From contig NZ_BMDG01000004.1 of assembly GCF_014635665.1 (NCBI RefSeq), positions 62,001 through 126,000 of the forward strand: a DNA stretch of 64,000 bases. The letters are read 5' to 3'. This stretch comes from Isoptericola cucumis. GTDB lineage: Bacteria > Actinomycetota > Actinomycetes > Actinomycetales > Cellulomonadaceae. Position 1 is the stretch's first letter. Each line of letters starts with the position of its first letter. The translations under genes and the position numbers were made by a program. The notes under the pieces were generated by a model. That model ran no database searches and was not told where the DNA came from. It saw only the letters and a list, made by a program, of their open reading frames with translations. This document shows, in pieces, positions 56,829 through 64,000 of this stretch.

Positions 56829-56939
56829 GTCGAGGGCGCTCCTTCGTCCAGAACCTCACCCTTGACCGATTGGTCCGGGCCGGAGGTGACCGTACACGAG
56901 GGGGCCGACAGCGGGCGGCGGGTGTCGCAGGCCGGGTCG

Positions 56940-58751
56940 TCACGCCTCGCCGGAGGGCAGGGTCCAGTCGTCGGACAGCATCCCGCCGCTCAGCACGCGC
57001 GCGGTGTTGACCAGCCCGACGTGGCTGAACGCCTGGGGGAAGTTCCCCAGCTGGCGGCCCGCCGCGACGTCGTACTCCTCGCTGAGCAGCCCGAGGTCGT
57101 TGCGCAGGGACAGCAGGCGCTCGAACAGCGCCACCGCCTCGTCGTGCCGGCCGATGCCCTCCAGGGCGCCGGACAGCCAGAAGCTGCACACCAGGAACGT
57201 GCCCTCCGTGCCGCCCAGGCCGTCGACGTCGTCGGCGTCGCTGCGGTACCGCAGCAGGAGGCCGTCCTGCGTCAGCTCGCGCTGCACCGCCTCGACCGTG
57301 CCGACCACCCTCGGGTCGTCCCAGGGCAGGAACCCGACCCGGGGCAGCAGCAGCAGCGAGGCGTCGAGCCCCGACGACCCGTAGAACTGGGTGAACGTGC
57401 CGCGGCGCGCGTCGTAGCCGTGGGTGAGGACGTCCTCGCGGATCGTGGCGCGCAGGGCGCGCCACGCGTCGACCGGGCCGTCGAGGCCGAAGCGTTCGAC
57501 CCCGCGCACGGCGCGGTCGACCCCGGCCCAGGCCATCACCCGGGAGTGGACGAAGGCCCGCTGCGGCCCCCGGACCTCCCACAGCCCGTTGTCGAGGTCG
57601 TCCCAGTGCCCCTCGAGGAAGTCCATGAGCCCCTGCTCGAGGCGCCAGGTGTCGCCGTGCGGCCCGAGCCGCGCGCTGCGGGCCAGGTCGAGGCACAGGA
57701 GGACCTCGCCCCACACGTCGAGCTGGAGCTGGTCGGCGGCGCCGTTGCCGACCCGCACCGGCCGCGAGCCCTCGTAGCCCGGCAGCCAGCCGAGCTCGCC
57801 CTCGGGGAGCCGGCGACGCCCGTCGAGGCCGTACATGATCTGCAGGTCCGCCGGGCTGCCGGCCACCGCCCTCAGGAGCCACTCCCGCCACGCGCGCGCC
57901 TCGGTGACGTGCCCGGTGCCGAGCAGCGCGAGGAGCGTGAACGCGGCGTCGCGCAGCCAGCAGTAGCGGTAGTCCCAGTTGCGCTCGCCTCCGAGCTCCT
58001 CGGGCAAGGAGGTGGTGGCCGCGGCGGCGATCCCGCCGGTGGGGGCGAAGGTGAGGGCCTTGAGAGTGACGAGGGAGCGTTCCACGGCGTCCGGCCAGCG
58101 TCCGTCGTAGCGGGTGCCGGCGCGCCAGGCGCGCCAGAAGGCCAGGGTGCTCGCGAGGGCGTCCTCCGCCCGCGCGGGCTCGGGCGGCGGGTGCCAGGAG
58201 TCGTGGTGGGTGAGGACGAACGGGACCCGGTCTCCCGCGGCCACCTCGAACCGCGAGCGCACGTCGCCGGTGGGCCCCTCCTCGACCTCCACGGCCACGG
58301 GGGTGCTCAGCGTGACGGCGTGCGGTCCGGCGACGGCGCCCACGGCGCCGCGCGAGCGGGTCACCCACGGCACGGAGCGGCCGTAGTCCAGCCGCAGGCG
58401 CAGGTCGGAGACGACCGGCACCCGGCCCGACAGCCCTTCGACGATCCGCACCATCCCGGGGGAGCTCTCGCGCGGGGGCATGAGGTCGGTCACCCGGACG
58501 CGACCGTCGGGCGTCTCCCACTCGGTGTCCAGGACGAGGGTGCCCTCGCGGTAGGCGCGGGTGGTGCACGGGCCCCCCGACGCGGGGGCCAGCCGCCACG
58601 AGCCGTGACTCTCGTCACCCAGCAGGGCCGCGAAGCACGCGGGGGAGTCCATGTTCGGCAGGCACAGCCAGTCGACCGAGCCGTCGCGACCCACCAGCGC
58701 AGCGGTGTGGAGATCGCCGACGATGCCGTAGTCCTCGATGCGCTGGGGCAC
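56940..58751 (-). CDS. Glycoside hydrolase family 15 (trehalase/glucoamylase-like)
   Basis: 603 residues, the usual length for actinobacterial GH15. The N-terminal beta-sandwich (about 1-230; IEDYGIVGDLHTAALVGRDGSVDWLCLPNMDSPACFAALLG) is followed by the (alpha/alpha)6 barrel. GGERNWDYRYCWLRDAAFTLLAL and LSEEYDVAAGRQLGNFPQAFSHVGLVNTA carry the substrate-binding and catalytic acids. No signal peptide, so it is cytoplasmic; a trehalase role is likely by family but not proven. The GTG start is leaderless in style, with TAGCGT 6 nt upstream (58758-58763 on the plus strand). Confidence 0.92.
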   Translation of the reverse strand: MPQRIEDYGIVGDLHTAALVGRDGSVDWLCLPNMDSPACFAALLGDESHGSWRLAPASGGPCTTRAYREGTLVLDTEWETPDGRVRVTDLMPPRESSPGMVRIVEGLSGRVPVVSDLRLRLDYGRSVPWVTRSRGAVGAVAGPHAVTLSTPVAVEVEEGPTGDVRSRFEVAAGDRVPFVLTHHDSWHPPPEPARAEDALASTLAFWRAWRAGTRYDGRWPDAVERSLVTLKALTFAPTGGIAAAATTSLPEELGGERNWDYRYCWLRDAAFTLLALLGTGHVTEARAWREWLLRAVAGSPADLQIMYGLDGRRRLPEGELGWLPGYEGSRPVRVGNGAADQLQLDVWGEVLLCLDLARSARLGPHGDTWRLEQGLMDFLEGHWDDLDNGLWEVRGPQRAFVHSRVMAWAGVDRAVRGVERFGLDGPVDAWRALRATIREDVLTHGYDARRGTFTQFYGSSGLDASLLLLPRVGFLPWDDPRVVGTVEAVQRELTQDGLLLRYRSDADDVDGLGGTEGTFLVCSFWLSGALEGIGRHDEAVALFERLLSLRNDLGLLSEEYDVAAGRQLGNFPQAFSHVGLVNTARVLSGGMLSDDWTLPSGEA

Positions 58752-58891
58752 GTCGCCACGCTAGGGCGCGCGAGGGCGGCGCGCGATCGCGCGCGGACGT
58801 GACCCCGGCGCGGCGTCTGAGAGGTGCGACGACGCAGGTCGGGCGAGCCCTGCCGCTCCTCGCTCCGGGCGTGCGCGCGGACGGTCGCGGT

Positions 58892-58922
58892 TTGCGGGCC
58901 ACCGCCCGTCTCGTGCTATGTT
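58892..58922 (+). promoter_or_regulatory. Promoter of tRNA-Leu
   Basis: TTGCGG (58892-58897) and TATGTT (58917-58922), spacer 19 bp, followed by the rare T-run TTTTTCCCC and the tRNA 45 bp downstream. Confidence 0.6.
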
Positions 58923-58966
58923 TTTCCCCGCACCGGAACGGCGCAAGGCGCTGGTTCGGTCCACTC

Positions 58967-59051
58967 GTCCGGGTGGCGGAATGGCAGACGCGCTAGCTTG
59001 AGGTGCTAGTGCCCTTTATCGGGCGTGGGGGTTCAAGTCCCCCTCCGGACA
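58967..59051 (+). tRNA. tRNA-Leu (anticodon GAG)
   Basis: 85 nt with a full type II cloverleaf. The acceptor pair is GTCCGGG/TCCGGAC with one G-T, the D-loop has GGCGGAATGGCAGACGC, and the anticodon stem-loop CTAGC-TTGAGGT-GCTAG gives anticodon GAG (reads CTC). A long variable arm (about TGCCCTTTATCGGGCGT) and T-arm GGGGGTTCAAGTCCCCC follow. The 3' CCA is not encoded (A then CTC). Confidence 0.97.
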
Positions 59052-59072
59052 CTCGTTGAGACAGCGACGACG

Positions 59073-59102
59073 AAGGCCTCCCGGTCCACAACGGGGGGCC
59101 TT
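59073..59102 (+). terminator. Intrinsic terminator of tRNA-Leu
   Basis: AAGGCCTCCCG and CGGGGGGCCTT form an 11-bp stem (one G-T) with an 8-nt loop, followed by TTCTGTCGTT, 22 nt after the tRNA. Confidence 0.85.
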
Positions 59103-59236
59103 CTGTCGTTCTCGCACCGTCACCGTCGACGCAGGTCGCGGCGGCTCGGGCGACACGGCCCCGGCCTGCCGCACCCCGGGCGCCGGGGTACGGCAGACTG
59201 GACGGACGGTCGGTCGGTGACGAAGGAGGCCTCGCA

Positions 59237-60412
59237 GTGGCGCACAGCTCGAGCGAGAACGTCCCCGCCTGGCTGCGGACCTCCGCCGGGTGGTCGTGGC
59301 GCCTGATCGCGCTCACCGCCGCCGTCGCGCTGGTGTTCTGGGCGACCGCTCAGGTGCAGCTGGTCTTCGTCGCGGTCTTCCTCGGCCTGGTGTTCGCCTC
59401 CGTGCTCAGCCCGGTCGCCGACGTCTACAGCAAGGTGATGCCGCGCCCGCTCGCGACGGCTCTCGCGATCCTCAGCGCCTTCCTCGTGCTCGGGGGGATG
59501 CTCACGTATGTCGTGGCGTCGGTCGCGGGTCAGTGGGAGCAGCTCGCCGGGCAGTTCGACACGGGCCTGCAGCAGATCGTGGACTACCTGGAGAGCGGAC
59601 CGTTCGGGCTGACGGTCACCCTCGACCAGATCAACGAGTGGATCGACCAGGGCCGTCGATGGGTCGGGGAGAACGCGGACGCCCTGGTGGGCCAGGCCGC
59701 ACAGGGCGCCGGCTCGGTGGCCGAGGGCTTCGCCATCCTGGCGCTGTCGATCTTCTGCACCGTCTTCTTCGTGGCGTCCGGCGCGAAGATGTGGCACTGG
59801 TTCCTGGACCAGCTGCCCGAGCGCTACCGCGGCCGCTGGGACGTCGCGGCGGGCGCCGGCTGGTACAGCTTCTCCGGATACGCCCGGGGCACCGTGATCA
59901 TCGCGTTCATCGACGGCGTGCTGTCGTTCGTGCTGCTGACGATCCTCGGCGTGCCGCTCGCCGCCCCCCTCGCCGTGCTCGTCTTCATCGGCGCCTTCAT
60001 CCCGCTCATCGGCGCCCCGCTCGCGATGATCATCGCGGCCGTGGTCGCGCTCGCGGCGAACGGCATCGTGACGGCCCTCATCGTGACCGTCGGCATCGCG
60101 CTCATCGGGCAGCTCGAGGGACACGTGCTCCAGCCGTGGATCATGGGCCGCCAGGTGGCGCTGCACCCCGTGGTGATCGGTGTCGGCGTCACGACCGGCA
60201 CGGTCCTCGCCGGGATCCTCGGGGCGATCATCGCCGTGCCGCTGATGGCGGTGGCCTGGACGGTCTTCTCCACCCTGCGCGGCGACCGGCCGCACCCCGA
60301 GCTCGAGGAGCTGACGGCACGACTGGGGCCGGGTGACTCCGCGCCGCCGGACGGCCCGGACGGGCCTGACGACCCCGACGGGGCGGGCCGCGACGCCGAG
60401 CAAAGAGCGTGA
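59237..60412 (+). CDS. AI-2E family (TqsA/PerM-like) transporter
   Basis: 391 residues, about eight membrane helices: WRLIALTAAVALVFWATAQV, LVFVAVFLGLVFASVLSPVA, ALAILSAFLVLGGMLTYVV, FAILALSIFCTVFFVASGAKM, VIIAFIDGVLSFVLLTILGVPLAAPLAVLVFIGAFIPLIGAPLAMIIAAVVAL, and others. The characteristic GVPLAAPLAVLVFIGAFIPLIGAP block and the GHVLQPWIMGRQVALHP element of the AI-2E family are present. The C-terminus is a short Asp/Pro-rich cytoplasmic tail. Substrate unknown. GTG 59237 has AAGGAGG 8 nt upstream. Confidence 0.9.
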   Translation: MAHSSSENVPAWLRTSAGWSWRLIALTAAVALVFWATAQVQLVFVAVFLGLVFASVLSPVADVYSKVMPRPLATALAILSAFLVLGGMLTYVVASVAGQWEQLAGQFDTGLQQIVDYLESGPFGLTVTLDQINEWIDQGRRWVGENADALVGQAAQGAGSVAEGFAILALSIFCTVFFVASGAKMWHWFLDQLPERYRGRWDVAAGAGWYSFSGYARGTVIIAFIDGVLSFVLLTILGVPLAAPLAVLVFIGAFIPLIGAPLAMIIAAVVALAANGIVTALIVTVGIALIGQLEGHVLQPWIMGRQVALHPVVIGVGVTTGTVLAGILGAIIAVPLMAVAWTVFSTLRGDRPHPELEELTARLGPGDSAPPDGPDGPDDPDGAGRDAEQRA

Positions 60413-60443
60413 TGCGCGCGGCCGGTCGTGCCACCATGCGCGG

Positions 60444-61043
60444 ATGGAGCCGTTCGTCCTCGCCACCGACCGTGTCCGCCTGTCCGTCCCGACCGCGGCG
60501 GACGTCGAGCGCGTCGCGGAGGTCTGCGCCGATCCGGAGGTCGCACGGTGGACCACCGTGCCCTCCCCGTACACGCGCGGCGACGCCGAGGCCTTCGTCG
60601 AGCGCTTCGTGCCCGACGGGTGGCGGGACGAGACGGCCTTCACCTGGGCGGTGCGCGCCCCCGCCGCGAGCGACGGCCCGGTGCTGGGCATGGTCGGCAT
60701 GACGCGCGAGGGCGCACCGGGGACCGACCTGTCGGGCGAGCTCGGGTACTGGTGCGCCCCGGACGCGCGCGGCCGCGGCCTGATCACCGAGGCGGCGCGG
60801 CTCGTCGTCGACTGGGCGGTCGACCCCGAAGGGCTGGGCCTGGCGGTGGTGCGGTGGCGGGCGAACGTGGGCAACTGGCCGTCGCGGCGCGTGGCGTGGA
60901 AGCTCGGCTTCCGGTACGAGGGCTCGCTGCGCCGCTTCGGCCAGCAGCGCGGCGTCCTCGTGGACTCGTGGGTGGGCTCCTACGTCCCGCACGACCCGCG
61001 GGTGCCGAACGAGCCGTGGCCGGTCGAGGCGCCGGCGGCCTGA
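60444..61043 (+). CDS. GNAT (RimJ/RimL-type) N-acetyltransferase
   Basis: 199 residues. LATDRVRLSVPTAADVERVAEVCADPEVARWTTVPSPYTRGDAEAFV is the RimJ/L-type start; GELGYWCAPDARGRGLITEAARLVVDWA and GLAVVRWRANVGNWPSRRVAWKLGFRYEGSLRRF complete the acetyl-CoA-binding core. Likely N-terminal protein or small-amine acetyltransferase. CACCAT 6 nt before ATG 60444 could be a leaderless -10. Confidence 0.88.
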   Translation: MEPFVLATDRVRLSVPTAADVERVAEVCADPEVARWTTVPSPYTRGDAEAFVERFVPDGWRDETAFTWAVRAPAASDGPVLGMVGMTREGAPGTDLSGELGYWCAPDARGRGLITEAARLVVDWAVDPEGLGLAVVRWRANVGNWPSRRVAWKLGFRYEGSLRRFGQQRGVLVDSWVGSYVPHDPRVPNEPWPVEAPAA

Positions 61044-61083
61044 CGCCGGGACCGGATTTGCGGTTGCGGAGCGCCGGGGACGG

Positions 61084-61185
61084 ATGGCATGGTCGTCGCC
61101 GTCCCCGCGGCCACCGCCGCGCGTGAGAGGGGACGGCCCCCGAGCAGAACGCGAGACGATGACGGACACCACGGCGACCGCCTGA
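61084..61185 (+). CDS. Putative leader ORF upstream of the ABC-F gene
   Basis: A 33-codon frame from ATG 61084 to TGA 61185, with an internal ATG 61159 giving an 8-residue product MTDTTATA. It is followed by a hairpin at 61204-61237 (GCTCCCGG/CCCGGAGC around CCTC-GCC-GAGG) and then the ABC-F start at 61277. Leader ORFs with attenuator hairpins regulate several antibiotic-resistance ABC-F genes; coding here is unproven. Confidence 0.3.
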   Translation: MAWSSPSPRPPPRVRGDGPRAERETMTDTTATA

Positions 61186-61276
61186 CCGCGCGCCCGCACC
61201 CCGGCTCCCGGCCCGGCACCTCGCCGAGGCCCGGAGCGGTGTCGGCGCACCCCGCCGTCACCCCTGGAGCCGTCCC

Positions 61277-62953
61277 GTGCCCGTCACCCCTCCCTCCGTC
61301 GTCCTGCGCGACCTCACCTTCTCCTGGCCCGACGGGGCCACCCCGATCGCCGGTGTGTCCGGCGCGTTCTCCCGCGGCCGCACCGGCCTGGTCGGCCTCA
61401 ACGGTGCCGGCAAGTCCACGCTGCTGCGCCTCGTCGCCGGCCGGCTGCGCCCGACGGCGGGGTCGGTCGCCGTCTCCGGCGTCGCCGACTACCTGCCGCA
61501 GCGGCTCACCCTCGACACCCACGCCACCGTGGCCGACCTGCTCGGCGTGCGCGACGTCGTCGACGCCGTGCGCGCCATCACGGACGGCACCGCGCCCGCG
61601 GACCGGCTCGAGGAGCTCTTCGAGGTGGTCGGCGACGGCTGGGACGTCGAGGAGCGCGCCGTCGCGGCCCTGGCGGCCACCGGCCTGCCTGCGGCGGGCG
61701 ATGTCCTCGACCGCCGGGTCGGCACCCTGTCCGGCGGCGAGGCGATGCTCGTCGCCGTCACGGGCGTCCGTCTGCGCGGGGCCGACGTGGCGCTGCTCGA
61801 CGAGCCGACCAACAACCTCGACGGCGACGCCCGCGAGCGTCTGCACGAGATCGTGCGGACCTGGCGCGGCGCGCTCGTCGTCGTCTCGCACGACCGCGCC
61901 CTGCTGGAGCTCGTGGACGACACGGCCGAGCTGCGCACCGGGTCCCTGACGACGTTCGGCGGCACCTACGCGCAGTACGAGGAGCACCTGGCCACCCAGC
62001 AGGAGGCCGCGCGCGCCGCCCTGCGGGACGCCGAGCAGGTGCTGCGCCGCGAGAAGCGGGAGCGGATCAAGGCGGAGGAGCGCATCGCGCACTCCGAGCG
62101 CCGCGGCCGCAAGGACGTCGCGGAGCGCCGGTATGTCAAGGCGCAGATCAACGACCGGCGCAACTCGGCCGAGAAGTCCCAGGCCGCCCGGCGGGGCCAG
62201 GCCGCCGACAAGGAGGCCGAGGCCCGCGCGGCGGTCGAGGCGGCGGAGCGCTCCGTGCGCGACGACGACCGCATCGTCGTCGACCTGCCCGACCCCGACG
62301 TGCCCGCGGGCCGCCGCCTGGCCGTGCTGCGCGGCACGGACGGGCGCGAGGTCCTGCTCGCCGGGCCCGAGCGCGTGGCCCTCACCGGACCCAACGGCGT
62401 CGGCAAGACGACGCTGCTGGAGCACCTCGTGGCCGACGCGGGTCCCGGCCCGGGCACCGACGGCGCGCACGTCCCCGCCGCCGACGTCGGCGGGGCGACG
62501 GCGGGGGCGCTCACCGACCGCGTCGGCTACCTGCCGCAGCGGCTCGACGTGCTCGACGACGACGCGACCGTCCTCGACGCGGTGCGCGCCGGTGCGCCGC
62601 ACGTGCCGCCCGGGGAGCTGCGGGGCCGCCTGGCGCGGTTCCTCGTCCGGGGGGACCAGGTGGACCGGCCGGTGCGCACGCTCTCCGGGGGCGAGCGGTT
62701 CCGGGTGAGCCTCGCGCGGCTGCTGCTCGCCGACCCGCCGGCGCAGCTGCTCGTGCTCGACGAGCCGACCAACAACCTGGACCTCGCGAGCACCGACCAG
62801 CTCGTGGGCGCGCTCGCGGCCTACCGCGGCGGGCTGCTCGTGGTGAGCCACGACGCGGCCTTCCTCGCCCGGATCGGGCTGGACGCGAGGGTGGAGCTGC
62901 GCAGGGACGGCACCCTGCACCACGAGCGCGAGACGTCGACCCTGCCGGGCTGA
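61277..62953 (+). CDS. ABC-F family ATPase
   Basis: 558 residues with two ATPase domains and no membrane segment. Domain 1 has Walker A GLNGAGKSTLL, signature LSGGEAMLVAV and Walker B VALLDEPTNNLD. A basic inter-domain linker (about 225-345, Arg/Lys/Glu/Ala) is the ABC-F P-site tRNA-interaction motif region. Domain 2 has GPNGVGKTTLL, LSGGERFRVSLARLL and LLVLDEPTNNLD. ABC-F proteins bind the ribosomal E site; some protect ribosomes from antibiotics, others are housekeeping. This one has an unusually degenerate first signature end (EAMLVAV). GTG 61277 has GGAG upstream. Confidence 0.9.
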   Translation: MPVTPPSVVLRDLTFSWPDGATPIAGVSGAFSRGRTGLVGLNGAGKSTLLRLVAGRLRPTAGSVAVSGVADYLPQRLTLDTHATVADLLGVRDVVDAVRAITDGTAPADRLEELFEVVGDGWDVEERAVAALAATGLPAAGDVLDRRVGTLSGGEAMLVAVTGVRLRGADVALLDEPTNNLDGDARERLHEIVRTWRGALVVVSHDRALLELVDDTAELRTGSLTTFGGTYAQYEEHLATQQEAARAALRDAEQVLRREKRERIKAEERIAHSERRGRKDVAERRYVKAQINDRRNSAEKSQAARRGQAADKEAEARAAVEAAERSVRDDDRIVVDLPDPDVPAGRRLAVLRGTDGREVLLAGPERVALTGPNGVGKTTLLEHLVADAGPGPGTDGAHVPAADVGGATAGALTDRVGYLPQRLDVLDDDATVLDAVRAGAPHVPPGELRGRLARFLVRGDQVDRPVRTLSGGERFRVSLARLLLADPPAQLLVLDEPTNNLDLASTDQLVGALAAYRGGLLVVSHDAAFLARIGLDARVELRRDGTLHHERETSTLPG

Positions 62954-63002
62954 CGGCGCCACCGGTCCCGCCGGGGGCCGGGCGGGTCGGTACGGTGGGC
63001 GC

Positions 63003-64000
63003 GTGACGTCCCAGCCGATCGCCTCCACCCCGCCCGTGCCCACCGCCGCCGACGAGGTCGTCGGCATCTGCCAGGACCTGCTGCGCATCGACACCTCGAA
63101 CTACGCCACCGACGACGGGCCGGGGGAGCGGCTCGCCGCCGAGCACGTCGCCGGGCTCCTCACGGAGGTGGGGCTCGACGTCGAGATGTTCGAGCCGTTC
63201 CCGCGGCGGACGTCGGTCGTGACGCGGATCGCCGGCACCGACCCCAGCCGGCCGGCGCTGGTGCTGCACGGGCACACCGACGTGGTGCCCGCCGCGGCGG
63301 AGGACTGGTCCGTCGACCCGTTCGCCGGCGAGGAGATCGACGGCCTGCTGTGGGGCCGCGGCGCCGTCGACATGAAGGACATGGACGCGATGATCCTGTC
63401 GGTGGTGCGCCAGATGGTCCGCGAGGGCCGGCGGCCGGCCCGGGACGTGGTGGTCGCCTTCTTCGCGGACGAGGAGGCGGGCGGCGTCAAGGGCGCGCAG
63501 TGGGCGGTGCGGAACCGGCCGGAGCTCTTCGAGGGCGCGACGGAGGCGATCAGCGAGGTCGGGGGCTTCTCCGTCGAGGTCGGCGGACGTCGCGCCTACC
63601 TGCTGCAGACGGCGGAGAAGGGCCTGGCCTGGCTGCGGCTCGTCGCCGAGGGGCGGGCGGGACACGGGTCGCAGGTGAACCACGACAACGCGGTCACGGA
63701 GCTCGCGGCGGCCGTCGCGCGCATCGGGCAGCACCGCTGGCCGTACACGCTGACCCCGACCGTCGAGCGGCTGCTGCGCGGCGTCGCCGACCTCACGGGG
63801 CTGCCGCTCGACCTCGACCCGGGCGCCGGCGACCGGCCCGGGGTGGTCGACCGCGAGCAGGTGGACGCCCTGGTGGCGGCGCTGGGCCCGGCGGCGCGGT
63901 TCGTCGGGGCGACGGTGCGGCACACGTCCAACCCCACCCAGCTCGACGCCGGGTACAAGTCGAACGTCATCCCCGGGCGGGCGCAGGCCGCCGTGGACGT
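63003..64000 (+). CDS. M20 family metallopeptidase (ArgE/DapE-like), 3' partial
   Basis: 332 residues are visible before the window ends. Metal motifs: LVLHGHTDVVPA (first His/Asp), WGRGAVDMKDMDAM (bridging Asp), FADEEAGG (catalytic and metal Glu) and the dimerisation-domain GRAGHGSQVNHDNAV. Acts on an N-acyl or peptide bond of a small amino-acid derivative in the cytoplasm; the substrate cannot be read. TACGGT (62991-62996) 6 nt before GTG 63003 fits a leaderless start. Confidence 0.92.
   Translation, partial: MTSQPIASTPPVPTAADEVVGICQDLLRIDTSNYATDDGPGERLAAEHVAGLLTEVGLDVEMFEPFPRRTSVVTRIAGTDPSRPALVLHGHTDVVPAAAEDWSVDPFAGEEIDGLLWGRGAVDMKDMDAMILSVVRQMVREGRRPARDVVVAFFADEEAGGVKGAQWAVRNRPELFEGATEAISEVGGFSVEVGGRRAYLLQTAEKGLAWLRLVAEGRAGHGSQVNHDNAVTELAAAVARIGQHRWPYTLTPTVERLLRGVADLTGLPLDLDPGAGDRPGVVDREQVDALVAALGPAARFVGATVRHTSNPTQLDAGYKSNVIPGRAQAAVD

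Noticed and set aside
56855-56885. GACC-GATT-GGTC inverted repeat upstream of the YdjM-like gene
   Set aside because: Only 4-bp arms; expected by chance in sequence of this composition.
55858-58599. Long minus-strand frame over the GH15 and YdjM-like genes
   Set aside because: It is an alternative frame of the same strand as two clear genes; its Arg/Pro-rich translation has no domain.
58967-59236. Integration site at the tRNA-Leu gene
   Set aside because: No integrase, no repeated tRNA 3' end and no foreign-looking genes follow; the next gene is an ordinary membrane transporter.

Overview
The window is a 64 kb, very GC-rich, gene-dense chromosomal segment of an actinobacterium. This is supported by strong third-position GC bias, frequent GTG starts, many leaderless promoters (a TANNNT-type box 5-7 nt before the start codon), an actinobacterial LexA box, IdeR/DmdR-type iron boxes, a DasR-type box, and the actinobacterial imuA'-imuB-dnaE2 cassette. 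A saprophytic Micrococcales-like organism is a reasonable guess, but the sequence does not fix the genus. No phage, plasmid, IS or CRISPR features were seen. Gene order looks like ordinary chromosome with a large catabolic accessory block in the middle.

Layout. 0-11.4 kb: the end of an ABC ATPase, NfeD and SPFH/stomatin membrane proteins, an autoregulated TetR plus heterodimeric ABC exporter, a GNAT, a divergent AraC/NAD(P)-binding pair, an SpoU rRNA/tRNA methyltransferase and a DUF488-DUF2945 pair. 11.4-19.9 kb: a secreted GH84 beta-N-acetylglucosaminidase behind a perfect DasR-type box, then an iron-siderophore uptake operon (ATPase, lipoprotein, double-length FecCD permease), a tandem-domain universal stress protein and a siderophore-interacting reductase. 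Iron boxes sit on the promoters at both ends of this iron group. 19.9-21 kb: a YbaK-type deacylase and a PEBP protein.

21-41.4 kb is the most interesting part: a catabolic block holding SDR, TetR, MDR and SDR genes, a five-gene branched-chain-amino-acid-type (HAAT/Liv) ABC importer, an acyl-CoA ligase, an ACAD10/11-type acyl-CoA dehydrogenase, an ACAD10/11-type kinase, a thioesterase, a QsdR-family regulator, a second acyl-CoA dehydrogenase, a thiolase, a MaoC hydratase and a FabG-type dehydrogenase. Four promoters in the block carry variants of one 20-bp palindrome (CATACCG-N6-CGGTATG type); two of them are exact reverse complements of each other. The kinase/dehydrogenase pair is the signature of 4-hydroxy-acid (levulinate, gamma-lactone) catabolism, and the QsdR-family regulator fits a lactone theme. 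I read the block as one regulon that imports and degrades 4-hydroxy or 4-keto acids or a related carboxylate. A decayed aminoglycoside phosphotransferase gene lies inside it.

41.4-64 kb: the SOS-controlled mutasome imuA'-imuB-dnaE2, a GNAT with a 7-copy DEPGP repeat, a secreted glycerophosphodiesterase, a small-multidrug-export protein, an ECF sigma/anti-sigma pair divergent from a lipoprotein/cytochrome b operon (both directions share a GATCC-N17-CGTAG promoter motif), an NTF2-like protein, a RIO kinase, an MBL hydrolase, a YdjM-like membrane protein, a GH15 enzyme, tRNA-Leu(GAG), an AI-2E-family transporter, a GNAT, an ABC-F protein with an upstream leader ORF, and the start of an M20 peptidase cut by the window end.
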